From an uncultured Clostridia bacterium (lineage in GTDB: Bacteria > Bacillota > Clostridia > Oscillospirales > UBA644): DNA of 33,021 nucleotides. This document shows, piece after piece, positions 8,310-16,762 of the stretch. The first letter of the stretch is position 1, and the number at the start of each line of letters is the position of its first letter. The position numbers were made by a program, and so were the translations under genes. Location of the stretch: the NCBI GenBank assembly GCA_944386305.1, contig CALXAN010000074.1:1-33021 (forward strand), given 5' to 3'. Below the pieces are notes generated by a model that searched no databases, had not been told where the DNA came from, and was given only the letters and a program-made list of their open reading frames with translations.

Positions 8310-8345
8310 AATCGGCGGCAAGGCACAATCCTCACCGCCGGTTTA
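8310..8345 (-). terminator. Possible terminator beyond array B
   Basis: GGCGG-CA-AGG pairs with CCT-CA-CCGCC as a two-part stem near 8313-8340. Read on the minus strand it lies downstream of the surface-protein operon and of array B, and is followed by ATTTATG rather than a clean T-tract. Confidence 0.4.
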
Positions 8346-8414
8346 TTCTCAAATTATTGCTTTATGTGGTTTTAGCTCTCCCTGTTTTAATCATTTTTCA
8401 CGCTTCGACGATTT

Positions 8415-8775
8415 TTTAACAAATTCAGAAATTCATTCGCAGATATCGCAATTTTATCAGCTCATTCTGAGATATCAGAAGCTCATTTGAGGACATCAGA
8501 AACTTCATTCTAAGATATGGCAAACTCATTTCAGAAGTTTTATTATGATATCGCAGACTTATTTGAAGATAAGCTTAATTTTAAGATAACGCAGTCTGAT
8601 TTGAAGATATCAGAAGCTTCATTTTAAGATATCGCAGACTGATTTGAAGATATCAGAAGTTTCATTTTAAAATATGGCAGCCTCATTTGAAGTTAAAATT
8701 CCGTTTTTAATATCAAAAAGAGTATAAACTCGTTTGAAGATATCATAAATTCTGAGATATCAGCAGCTCTTTCGC
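8415..8775. repeat. Degenerate tandem array B (alternating 21/22-bp units)
   Basis: About 14-16 units alternate between CTCATTTGAAGATATCAGAAG and CTTCATTTTAAGATATCGCAG forms, so the higher-order period is about 43 bp. A GATATC core recurs in most. Units at about 8590-8665 are best preserved. The array starts at the stop codon of the second surface-protein gene: the TGATATC containing that stop (8762-8756 on the minus strand) is itself a unit core. No protein frame or RNA family was recognised. Confidence 0.85.
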
Positions 8776-10793
8776 TTGATGTATACAGCGAATGCCGCCG
8801 CTGCACAGCCTGATGCGGTAATTAATGAAATCCAAAGCATTGCGTTATCGTCGGTCTGCGGGCTGTCGTTGTCATTCTGCCCGCCGGGTTTGTAATCCGG
8901 GTCGGAAGCGCCGCAGACCGTGCATGTTCCGTCTTTGTAGCTGTGCGCAAGCTTCGCAACGGTCTGTCCTTTTTGAAGAACCTCGCCGCAGTCCCTGCAG
9001 ACCCTGTCCCCGGTATAGCCCTCGGCGGTACATGTGGCTTCTTTTTCATTTTTCAGTTCTGTTTCCCCATGCCCCTTGGCTTCTATGACCGTCGCTTCCT
9101 CTGTGATTTGCTGTGTCAGCGCCTCATCGCTGAAATACCGGCCGCAGGTCTCGCAGCGCCAGTATTCGATGTTTCCGTCCCCGGTGCATGTGGCGTCTTT
9201 GGCCTCGATTTTTACCGCTTTATGCTTCAAAATCGTACCGGCTTTTTCCCGGGTATCGGCGGCGCCGCAGCGGTCGCATTTTGCCGTTTCTGTCCCGTCT
9301 GCAGTGCATGTGGCGTCGTTGTTGTACTTATAGTTTGTAAAGCTGTGGTTGTCAGGGTCGACGTCGCCGTACGGCCTCCCGCAGTCTTCGCATACTGCTT
9401 CGGCAGTACAGGTGGCGGTTCCGCCCGCATGGACGTGCTCCCCGATATGGACGTATTTGCAAGAGCTGAGGGCGGCCATCGCGTCGGCATCGAAATCCGC
9501 TGCTGCGCTGTAAGGGGACTGGCCGAAATGCACGGCGGCATACCCGTCATGATTCGCGGCATCCGTCTTCAGCTCCGCCAGCGTGCCTGCGGCGGGCGTA
9601 ATACGGAAGGAAGCGTTGTCTCTGCTGAGGGTGTAGTAATCGGAAATATCTATTCCGCCGTATGCGGTTATTTCGGACGCGGTGACTTCAAGCATCCCCG
9701 TAACAATCGCCCAAATATAGCTGCCGCCCGGCGAGCAGGATGCGGTAAGCTTGGAATTGTTCACCTTTAAGCCCTTTATGGCCACCATGCCTTCATTCTT
9801 TGTGCCGGAAGCCGTAACGGTGCTGTCGTTTATCGTCATATTCCCGTCTGTAAAAATGCCTCTCATTCCTTTGCTTTCCGCCGTAACGGTGCTGCTGTTT
9901 TCTACCGTTATATCTCCGTAAGCATAAATGGCAGGGTAGGCATACGTAGAGGTATCATATGCTTTTACTGTGGAATTATTGACGACAATGTCCCCGTCGC
10001 AGTAAATCGTGTTGCTCGATCCTCCCGTCGCCGTCACATCGCTTCCGCCGGTGATCTCGACAGTATCAGCCGCCCATACAGCAGGGCTGGCCGATGATTC
10101 GGCATATGCCTCGACTGTAGAATTGTTAATCTTGATGCTGCCTTCCCATGCGTACAGGGCATGGTGTGACTCAGCCTTCGTGCGAGCTGTTACGGTACTG
10201 CCGTCTATCGATATTTCCCTGGCGGAGATCGGTGCGTATTGGTCGGAGATGAGATCGAGTACGGCGCCGTTTATAACAGTGACGGTCTCGTCTCCGTCTT
10301 CCACGGCCACGCCGTAATTCGCCTCTGAGTAAATGCAGTCTGCGCCGGAATGTATGGTTAAGCCAACGCCGTCTATCGTTATTTTCTTTGCCCAAATTCC
10401 CTGCTGCAGCAGGTTCCCTGCCTGGATAATGTTCAGCTTTCCGCCGCCCTGCAGATAAAGCGCATTCGCTCCCAGGGAGATTCCGTAGGTGCTGGTTATG
10501 TTGATAGTATTTTCGCCTATGATATTTACCGTCAGGTCGTCGCCTTCTTTGATAAAGCTTCTGTAAATGCCGCTGTTTAGTACCGCGTTATTGAGCGTCA
10601 GGGCCTTTGTATCCGGGTTATAGGATACTTTCCCGTCGCCTAAAATATCGTCCGCATTCGCGCTTGTCACATTTACCCCGGCTACTACTAAATTATATTC
10701 CCCGCCCGCCGCCAAGGCGGCTGCCGGCAATAACGTCAGCATCATGCAAAGGCTTAGTATCGCCGCAAGTCGTTTTTTCCCTCTCTTTTTCAT
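8760..10793 (-). CDS. Surface protein: beta-helix repeats, Cys-pair repeats, SPQTDD anchor
   Basis: This 677-residue protein has a signal peptide (about 1-28, MKKRGKKR then a hydrophobic core ending in AALAA). Short beta-strand repeats follow (about 40-400; 'ITVENSSTVTA', 'VVNNSTVKA'), predicting a right-handed beta-helix. Next come five or so Cys-pair repeats of the form TCTADG...CDRCG (about 455-635), as seen in many Bacillota surface proteins. The C-terminus has SPQTDD at 644-649, a hydrophobic segment and KRKSC. This resembles a sortase signal, but the Gly of xPxTG is replaced by Asp. The start codon overlaps the stop of the upstream surface gene by 4 bases (ATGA), so translation is coupled. 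It is probably an adhesin or glycan-binding protein; the ligand is unknown. Confidence 0.85.
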   Translation of the reverse strand: MKKRGKKRLAAILSLCMMLTLLPAAALAAGGEYNLVVAGVNVTSANADDILGDGKVSYNPDTKALTLNNAVLNSGIYRSFIKEGDDLTVNIIGENTINITSTYGISLGANALYLQGGGKLNIIQAGNLLQQGIWAKKITIDGVGLTIHSGADCIYSEANYGVAVEDGDETVTVINGAVLDLISDQYAPISAREISIDGSTVTARTKAESHHALYAWEGSIKINNSTVEAYAESSASPAVWAADTVEITGGSDVTATGGSSNTIYCDGDIVVNNSTVKAYDTSTYAYPAIYAYGDITVENSSTVTAESKGMRGIFTDGNMTINDSTVTASGTKNEGMVAIKGLKVNNSKLTASCSPGGSYIWAIVTGMLEVTASEITAYGGIDISDYYTLSRDNASFRITPAAGTLAELKTDAANHDGYAAVHFGQSPYSAAADFDADAMAALSSCKYVHIGEHVHAGGTATCTAEAVCEDCGRPYGDVDPDNHSFTNYKYNNDATCTADGTETAKCDRCGAADTREKAGTILKHKAVKIEAKDATCTGDGNIEYWRCETCGRYFSDEALTQQITEEATVIEAKGHGETELKNEKEATCTAEGYTGDRVCRDCGEVLQKGQTVAKLAHSYKDGTCTVCGASDPDYKPGGQNDNDSPQTDDNAMLWISLITASGCAAAAFAVYIKRKSC

Positions 10794-13273
10794 TGCGCTC
10801 TTTTCCTCCTTTGCATATGCGCGAAAGCGGCGGCCGTTCCCGATACGAGCAGCAGCGGCAGGATCAGACCGCCGTCATATGTCTGCGGGCTGTCGTCCTT
10901 ATCCGCGTCGCCGTCTTGTTCGTCTGAGTCCGACGGGTCGGTCGGGTCATTCGGGTCGTCGGTATTGCCCGGATCGTCGGGGTTGTTCGGGTCGTCGGGG
11001 TTACTCGGATCATCGGGATTGTCCGGATCTGTCGGGTCGTCTTCGGCTGCAGCTGCGCCGAAATACAGCTTGCCCTCGGTCAGCGCCCTTGCTATGACCG
11101 TCTCTTCCGTAAACGGCGAGCCCTCGAGCTCGGCCGCGTCCGCGGCCATCTTGTCCCAGTCCATATCCCATGTGTCCTCATTGACCGTCCAGTCGTCCAG
11201 GGCACTTACGGTGATTTGGCCGTTTCCGGGGCGGACGATAAGCTCTGCTTCGTAGTAGAGGCTGTCCGTATATCCCGTTGCGGCTATGGTTCCGCCCGAG
11301 ATGATGATGTTTCCGCCTGTGCCGTCGTCAATGTCCTTCAGCGCGCTGAGTCCGTTGCCGAGCCCCTCATAGATATACGCGCCGTACGCGCCGTCGGCGC
11401 GGACAGATCCGCCTTTGATGACGATGTCTCCGGCTTTGGCCGCGATGGCGCTTATGCCGTCTCTGGCGCATCCGCCGCTGGCGTTTACTACAGTATCCTT
11501 GCCTGTAATCGTGACGTCTCCGCTTTCGCTGAAGATGCCGCCGCTGTACTGCGGCTCAACGCCGTCAACGGGGTATGAAGCGCCTGTGGCGGTTACGCTG
11601 CCGCCGTTTATATTTATGTCTCCGAGGGCGTAGACGCCGTCCGCTGAGCCGTGCTCGGTCAGCCCTACCGCCGCGATGACCTCGCCGCCGTTTACGGTCA
11701 CGCTGCCGTAGGCTCTTATGCCCGAGCTCGTCGCCGCGTCAGGGTCTGTATGATTTACGGCCCTTCCTCCCCGAGTCTGTACGCTGCCGCTCTCAATGGT
11801 TATATCGCCGTCTATGAATATGCCGGCGCTGTAATTTGCTTCATCTCCGCCGGCGAATACCGCCGCGTTTTTGATTATAACGTCGCTGTAGGCCTCGATG
11901 CCGTAGCTGTGGGAGTCATAACCCTCGCCTTCGTACATGGCCAGCGTCCCCGTAGCTTTTACCGTGCCGCCGCTGATAGTAACGCCGTCGGAATATATGC
12001 CGCAGCTGTAGACGTATTCTTCCTCGTCCGTAGAAGTGGCCCAGCCGCCCGAGGCCGTGACTTGGCCTCCGCTTACGGTGGTAATGTCATAAGAGTCGAT
12101 GCCGAAGCTTTCCGCAACAGCGCCCGTGGCCTGACCGCCCGCCGCTTTTACCGTGCCGCCGCTTACGGATGCTTCCCGTTCGGCTTCAATGCCGCAGCTG
12201 TAGGCCTTTGCGTTCTCGCCCGTGACCGTCCCGCCTGTGGCTTCCACCTCGCCTGAGGTAACGGTGACGCTGCCGTAGGAGGACTGGATTCCTCCGCTGT
12301 AAAGAAATGTTAAATCACTCCCGTCCGCGGCGGAGACATTCCCGCCCTCGGCCGTGACCGTGCCGCCGTTTATATTGATGCCGCCGGGTTCGCCGTAGGA
12401 ATAAATGCCGTAGCTTTCGGCGTATCTGCCCGTGGCTTGGCCGCCGGTGGCCGTAGTTATGCCGTTTGAAATGTTGATTTGGCCGTCGTAGGAATAGATG
12501 CCGTAGCTTTTGGCGCTGTCGTTCGAGCTGCCCGCGGCCTTTCCTCCCGTAGCCGTTACTTCGCCGCCGTTTACGGTGATGTCGCCGTCAGCTTCGATCC
12601 CGTAGCTGACCGCCGATAGAGCCGTGGCCTGGCCGCCCGTGGCCGTGACTGTGCCGCCGCTGACGGTAATGTCGCCGTCGGTGGACTCAAGACCATTGCT
12701 CCAGGCGTGAGACTCGTCGCTCACGGCAGTTCCGCCTGAGGCGGTTACGGTACCGCCGCGGATATTGATGCTGCCTGCAGCTGAGATTCCGCAGCTGCTG
12801 ACATAATAGGATCTGCTCATGACTGTGCCGCCGGCAGCGTTCAGAGAGCCGCTGCCGCCGACGGTGAGATCGCCGCCGGTATAGATACCGTAGCTGTAGT
12901 CGGCTTCGGTTTCATAGTCGTCTTCCGGACCTTTGACAGTGTTTTCGCCGACCAGTTCGATTTTAAAACCGGTTTCGCAGTAGACGGCGGCGTCGCCGTG
13001 AACAGACTCATGCGCGCCCTGCGTGATCGTCGCGTCGTCGAGCGTCAGGGTTTGGCCGTCCCACTTGATGCTGTAGTTTTCCGCGTCGGCGCCCTCGGCC
13101 GTCACCGCGCCGTCCTCGGCGGTCAAGGCGTAGGCGGGGGCGTCCGCGCTGCCCGTCAGCTCCGTGCCGCCGACATATATCGTCTCTTCCGTATCCGCTG
13201 CGGCCGCCGCTGTGGGCAAAAGCGCCAGCGCCGCGCACAGGCTCAGCAGTGCGACGGTAAATCGTTTTTTCAT
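10790..13273 (-). CDS. Large beta-helix surface protein (adhesin-like), SPQTYD anchor
   Basis: This 827-residue protein has a signal peptide (1-26), an N-terminal domain with 'YSIKWDGQTLTLDDATI', then about 14 repeats of roughly 35-40 residues built on 'GDITVNGGTVTATGGQA' and 'SYGIYS', predicting a long right-handed beta-helix. A wall-spanning Pro/Asp/Asn linker (about 745-790, DPxNPDDP repeats) precedes SPQTYD (795-800), a hydrophobic segment and a basic tail (QRRKRAQ). The sorting-like signal again lacks the Gly after Thr. AAGGAGG at 13284-13290 supports the start. It is the first gene of a two-gene operon, with a dual-HTH regulator just upstream on the same strand. Host-glycan or cell-cell adhesion is likely but unproven. 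Confidence 0.85.
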   Translation of the reverse strand: MKKRFTVALLSLCAALALLPTAAAAADTEETIYVGGTELTGSADAPAYALTAEDGAVTAEGADAENYSIKWDGQTLTLDDATITQGAHESVHGDAAVYCETGFKIELVGENTVKGPEDDYETEADYSYGIYTGGDLTVGGSGSLNAAGGTVMSRSYYVSSCGISAAGSINIRGGTVTASGGTAVSDESHAWSNGLESTDGDITVSGGTVTATGGQATALSAVSYGIEADGDITVNGGEVTATGGKAAGSSNDSAKSYGIYSYDGQINISNGITTATGGQATGRYAESYGIYSYGEPGGININGGTVTAEGGNVSAADGSDLTFLYSGGIQSSYGSVTVTSGEVEATGGTVTGENAKAYSCGIEAEREASVSGGTVKAAGGQATGAVAESFGIDSYDITTVSGGQVTASGGWATSTDEEEYVYSCGIYSDGVTISGGTVKATGTLAMYEGEGYDSHSYGIEAYSDVIIKNAAVFAGGDEANYSAGIFIDGDITIESGSVQTRGGRAVNHTDPDAATSSGIRAYGSVTVNGGEVIAAVGLTEHGSADGVYALGDININGGSVTATGASYPVDGVEPQYSGGIFSESGDVTITGKDTVVNASGGCARDGISAIAAKAGDIVIKGGSVRADGAYGAYIYEGLGNGLSALKDIDDGTGGNIIISGGTIAATGYTDSLYYEAELIVRPGNGQITVSALDDWTVNEDTWDMDWDKMAADAAELEGSPFTEETVIARALTEGKLYFGAAAAEDDPTDPDNPDDPSNPDDPNNPDDPGNTDDPNDPTDPSDSDEQDGDADKDDSPQTYDGGLILPLLLVSGTAAAFAHMQRRKRAQ

Positions 13274-13384
13274 GCTTTCATTTCCTCCTTATTTGGCGTA
13301 GAACTCAGTTTGCGCCGAACCGCGGGATTCTGCGTCGGCGTTTCGTCCTCCTGTCGAAAGAGGAACGGGAAAAACAGTACGACC

Positions 13385-13407
13385 CGGCGCCTTTCCCAAA
13401 GGCGCCG
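13385..13407 (-). promoter_or_regulatory. Leader hairpin of the surface-protein operon (possible attenuator)
   Basis: CGGCGCCTTT / AAAGGCGCCG is a perfect 10-bp stem with loop CCC. In minus-strand RNA it is followed, after about ten bases, by a TTTTT stretch (AAAAA at about 13370-13375 on the plus strand). It sits in the presumed 5' leader of the operon: a -10-like TATAGT lies at 13467-13462 without a good -35, as expected for an activator-dependent promoter. Confidence 0.45.
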
Positions 13408-13525
13408 TCATAGGGAGCGCTGTTCGCCCCGTATGCCGGCCTTTGCGCGCCTGAGTGTTATACTATAAATTGTATCAGAAATAAAGAGGGAATACTATTA
13501 CCCGTTTTGACCCCGTAAATGGGTG

Positions 13526-13549
13526 ATGCCCGCGGGGTCCCGCGGGCAT
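13526..13549. terminator. 24-nt GC palindrome after the dual-HTH regulator
   Basis: ATGCCCGCGG-GGTC-CCGCGGGCAT is a perfect inverted repeat starting four bases after the regulator's stop codon. On the plus strand TTTT follows; on the minus strand no T-tract follows, so it may be a weak terminator or a protein-binding site. Just beyond it, CCCGTTT...AAATGGG (about 13500-13523) is a further imperfect dyad. Confidence 0.45.
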
Positions 13550-13553
13550 TTTG

Positions 13554-14744
13554 CTATTTGAGCATATATTGTTTCAGTTCTTTGCGGGTCGCCGCGTTCA
13601 GCTTTCTCATCGCTTCGGAGATGTGGCTCTTGACGGTATTTACCGAAATGTGCAGGTGCTGTGCGATTTCCTGGTTGGTCCAGCCTCTGACGGCCAGCAT
13701 CGCCACGGCAAACTCGGTGGTGGTCAGCTCGTCCGCCACGTCGTGCCCTGTTATCGGGTTATGAATCCTGCGCCATCCGGAAGAGAAGCGATAGGTGATG
13801 TCGATAATTCGTTTAAAGTCTTTGGGCCATTTAGGCTTGATGACCGCCTCCAGCATTGCGCCCAAAAGGCCGTGATGTTCTCCGAACCCCTCTATGAGGT
13901 CGTCGGGTCGGGCGATGTCCCACGCGGACAGCAGATGGGCCTGCGCACGGTCGGGCTGCTTTAGGCTCATGTAGTCCATTACGGCTACCAGGTGTAAGTA
14001 GATGGCGGGGATGGGGTAGCGCTCCGCGCCCATGGCAAGGGTAGCCTCTACGATGCCCGCGCTGCGCCCGTACTCTTCTTTAAGATACAGGTAGTGCGCC
14101 TGCACATACAGGGCAAAGGCCCTCAGCCCCGCAGGCAGCAGCGGCAGGAAGCTCTCCGTATCCGGCATCTCTTTGGGCAGCGGCAGGTGCAGCAGCACAG
14201 CTCCGGTAGATGCGATAAATGCCGCTGCCGCCCGCAGCTGAGGCGACTGTTCCGCCGCGGCGGCAAGCGAGGCGTTCAGCTCGCCCAATGCGAATTTGGC
14301 CCGCTGTATCTGTCCGACGGAGAGGCTGGCATAAGCGTATATCAGACAGGCGGAGAGCTGGGCTCCCATGTCGGAGTCGGTCAGATAAGGCTCCGCCTCT
14401 TTTGCCGCCTGCTCAGGCCGACCGCTGAAATAGTGATACTCCGCCGTGGCAATGTCGCGCTGCGGACCTGCGGCCATGCTCTGCGCCGCCTCACGGCAGC
14501 GGCCCGGCTCAAAGGCCGTGTTCATCAGGGGCATGAGGTTAACGTTCTTTAAAATCCTGTCAGTCAGCGGCTCCGACGAGGCTCGGCGGGGGTCTTTGGG
14601 CTTCTCCGCGTCGGCGGGAATGGCCCATGACTTTCCAAACCTCTGCGCGCCGGGAATACGGCCCTCGGCGCAGTATTGGCTGATTCTGCGTTCGGACACT
14701 TCCCACTTTTCCGCCGCTTCGCGGGTAGATATATAGCTGTCCAT
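13554..14744 (-). CDS. Dual-HTH regulator: excisionase/MerR-like N-terminus, LuxR C-terminus
   Basis: This 396-residue protein begins with a MerR/excisionase-like DNA-binding domain (about 1-50: 'STREAAEKWEVSERRISQYC', 'GRIPGAQRFGKSWAIP'). A long helical middle (about 60-330) has TPR-like helix pairs ('AEYHYFSGRPEQAAKEAEPYL'). It ends in a LuxR/GerE helix-turn-helix (about 335-396: 'LTTTEFAVAMLAVRG', 'NQEIAQHLHISVNTVKSHI'). The ATG at 14744 is supported by GAAAGGCGG upstream and by the promoter at 14784-14812; upstream in-frame codons precede that promoter. The gene lies immediately upstream of, and in the same direction as, the surface-protein operon, making those genes the likeliest targets. 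No receiver domain is present, so a ligand or partner protein probably acts through the helical middle. Confidence 0.85.
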   Translation of the reverse strand: MDSYISTREAAEKWEVSERRISQYCAEGRIPGAQRFGKSWAIPADAEKPKDPRRASSEPLTDRILKNVNLMPLMNTAFEPGRCREAAQSMAAGPQRDIATAEYHYFSGRPEQAAKEAEPYLTDSDMGAQLSACLIYAYASLSVGQIQRAKFALGELNASLAAAAEQSPQLRAAAAFIASTGAVLLHLPLPKEMPDTESFLPLLPAGLRAFALYVQAHYLYLKEEYGRSAGIVEATLAMGAERYPIPAIYLHLVAVMDYMSLKQPDRAQAHLLSAWDIARPDDLIEGFGEHHGLLGAMLEAVIKPKWPKDFKRIIDITYRFSSGWRRIHNPITGHDVADELTTTEFAVAMLAVRGWTNQEIAQHLHISVNTVKSHISEAMRKLNAATRKELKQYMLK

Positions 14745-14783
14745 TCGCTCGCCGCCTTTCAATGAGTGGATTTTTCTTCTCAT

Positions 14784-14812
14784 ATTATATACGAATATCC
14801 GTAGGTTTTCAA
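14784..14812 (-). promoter_or_regulatory. Promoter of the dual-HTH regulator
   Basis: On the minus strand TTGAAA (14812-14807), a 17-base spacer and TATAAT (14789-14784), about 40 bases before the ATG. The array C boundary lies about 65 bases further upstream. Confidence 0.8.
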
Positions 14813-14874
14813 GAGACTTTTGTCGGCCGGCCGCGCATACGCATTTTTTTGTGCGCAAAGCGCGGGTGATAAAG

Positions 14875-15301
14875 CATAAGAAAACTCTGCGCAGATTCTG
14901 TGCTGTATTTTTGTAAGAAAAATAATCAGCGCAAGGCGACATGAAACAAGGTAATAATAAAAACTCTGTGCGGACCGGGTGAATGGGCTGCGGCCTGCGG
15001 ATACGGAATCTGCGGGGTAATAAAAGCCCTGCAAGAAATGGGTTCGTCATAAATTGCTGACGGATGCGGAACTTACAATGTAACAGAACTTCATGCGGGC
15101 GCAGGGGCGGATTTGCCGCAGATTGATGCGGCTGACGGATACGGAGCTTATAGGCAATAAAAGCTCTATGCAGACAGAGTTACCGCGGAGCGGCTGACGA
15201 ATGCGGAACTTACAATGTAACAGAACCCCATGCGGGCGCAGGGGCGGATTTGCCGCAGATTGATGCGGCTGACGGATGCGGAATTTATAAAGCAATAAAA
15301 A
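14875..15301. repeat. Degenerate tandem array C (~70-bp unit, 137-bp dimer)
   Basis: A unit of about 63-78 bp, holding AATAAAAACTCTGTGCGGAC-like and GCTGACGGATGCGGAACTTA segments, recurs about seven times (first segment near 14881, 14959, 15022, 15085, 15158, 15222 and 15297). Two 90-bp blocks, 15056-15145 and 15193-15282, differ at only four positions with an offset of 137 bp. The first segment of the unit is the left arm plus A-tract of the terminator at 15302-15332, so the terminator looks like the gene-proximal member of the array. Confidence 0.85.
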
Positions 15302-15332
15302 AAACTCTATGCGGGCTGTCCGCATAGAGTTT
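15302..15332 (-). terminator. Rho-independent terminator of the M18 aminopeptidase operon
   Basis: AAACTCTATGCGG / CCGCATAGAGTTT is a perfect 13-bp stem with loop GCTGT. In minus-strand RNA the T-tract (A-run at about 15296-15304 on the plus strand) follows directly. It lies 52 bases after the stop codon at 15385. Confidence 0.92.
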
Positions 15333-15384
15333 GCCGAATATTTGTTTTTCTGTAATCCTGCTCGGAACAAAGCGGGGTATTTTT

Positions 15385-16749
15385 TTATGCAAAAAACACA
15401 TCGCAGGCTCTGCGGAGCATGTATATATCCGTCTTCGAGGCCGCTTCGTAGGGCGCGTGCATGGAAAGTATGGGCACGCCTATATCCACCGTCTCTATAT
15501 TTCTGTCCGTGAGGAACTGCGCGACCGTTCCGCCGCCGCCCTGGTCGACCTTGCCCAGTTCCGCCAGCTGGTACATGACGCCGTTTTGGTCAAAGTCGGC
15601 CAGCAGCCTTGCCATAAATTCCGCGCCGGCCTCGGACGAGCCCGACTTGCCCCTTGCGCCCGTAAATTTGCATATTGCCGGGCCGCAGTTGAGCTTAGCG
15701 GAATTTTTAAGCTCATATACTTCCGCGAACGCCGGGTCGTACGCCGCCGAAACGTCCGCCGACAGGGCGGAGGAGCTGCCGAAAGCCTTCCGGGGATTGC
15801 AGCCCGCCGACAGACACATATCCGTCAGCATATCGTACATAAACGAGCTGCGCAGGCCTGTTATGCCCATGCTGCCCACTTCCTCGCGGTCGGCCAGCAC
15901 GCATACCGCAGTCTTGGACACTTTCTTCTTGTCCATCAGCGCGGTAAAGGCAGGGTAGGCGCACGAGCGGTCGTCCTGCCCGAAAGCGAGAATCATGCTG
16001 CGGTCCACGCCCAGGTCCCTGGCTTTCTGTGCCGGCACGGCCGAAAGCTCCGCCGTCTGAAAGTCGCGCTCGGTGATGCCGTATTTGGTGTGCAGTATCT
16101 TCATGACCGCGGTCTTGGTCTTGTCCTTGTCCGCCTCGCCGTCGGGCGCGGAGCCTATCAGGACGTTGAGCGCCTCGCCGTTGAAGGCCCTGTCCACCGT
16201 CTTGGACTGTATATCCTTGCCGAGATGCGGCAGCAGGTCCGTTATGCAGAATACAGGGTCGCCCTCGTCTTCGCCTATGCGCACGTCTATTTTCGACCCG
16301 TCCCTGGTATACACCGCGCCGCACAGCATCAGCGGGATGGTGAGCCACTGGTATTTGACTATCCCTCCGTAATAATGCGTGTCCAGGTACGCCAGCGAGC
16401 CGTCTTCGTACAGCGGATTGCACTTTATGTCCAGCCTGGGGCAGTCGATATGGGCGGCCGCGATGTTGAAGCCCGCTTCTAAGCCCTCTTCGCCTACATG
16501 TACAAACACGCAGGCCTTGCCGCTGCGCGTAAAATATACTTTGTCTCCCGCGGAGTATTTTTTGCCGAACTCGAAAGGCTCATAGCCTCTTGCGGCGGCC
16601 TCTTTCTGCGCGTATTCGGAGGCGTACAGCTCCGTGCGGGCATAGTCGAGGAACTGCTTGTAGCCCTCGCAGAATACCTTGGCCTTTTCAAGTTCGTCCG
16701 AGGCGAGGACCTCGTATGCGTTTTTCTTTTCGTACATCAGATTGTCCAT
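15385..16749 (-). CDS. M18-family aminopeptidase (zinc metalloprotease)
   Basis: This 454-residue protein has the usual size and order of M18 (aminopeptidase I / aspartyl aminopeptidase type) enzymes. Metal and catalytic residues are visible: H100 in 'AAHIDCPRL', the Asp pair 259-260 in 'GQDDR', E289/E290 in 'ADREEVGSMG', D332 in 'SADVSAAYDP' and H431 in 'SMHAPYE'. These enzymes are cytosolic, form tetrahedral dodecamers and remove N-terminal residues from peptides. No signal peptide is present. AAAGGAGG sits just before the ATG, 13 bases after the stop codon of the TsaC-CoaE fusion, so the genes are co-transcribed. Confidence 0.93.
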   Translation of the reverse strand: MDNLMYEKKNAYEVLASDELEKAKVFCEGYKQFLDYARTELYASEYAQKEAAARGYEPFEFGKKYSAGDKVYFTRSGKACVFVHVGEEGLEAGFNIAAAHIDCPRLDIKCNPLYEDGSLAYLDTHYYGGIVKYQWLTIPLMLCGAVYTRDGSKIDVRIGEDEGDPVFCITDLLPHLGKDIQSKTVDRAFNGEALNVLIGSAPDGEADKDKTKTAVMKILHTKYGITERDFQTAELSAVPAQKARDLGVDRSMILAFGQDDRSCAYPAFTALMDKKKVSKTAVCVLADREEVGSMGITGLRSSFMYDMLTDMCLSAGCNPRKAFGSSSALSADVSAAYDPAFAEVYELKNSAKLNCGPAICKFTGARGKSGSSEAGAEFMARLLADFDQNGVMYQLAELGKVDQGGGGTVAQFLTDRNIETVDIGVPILSMHAPYEAASKTDIYMLRRACDVFFA

Positions 16750-16762
16750 GTCGTTTCCTCCT

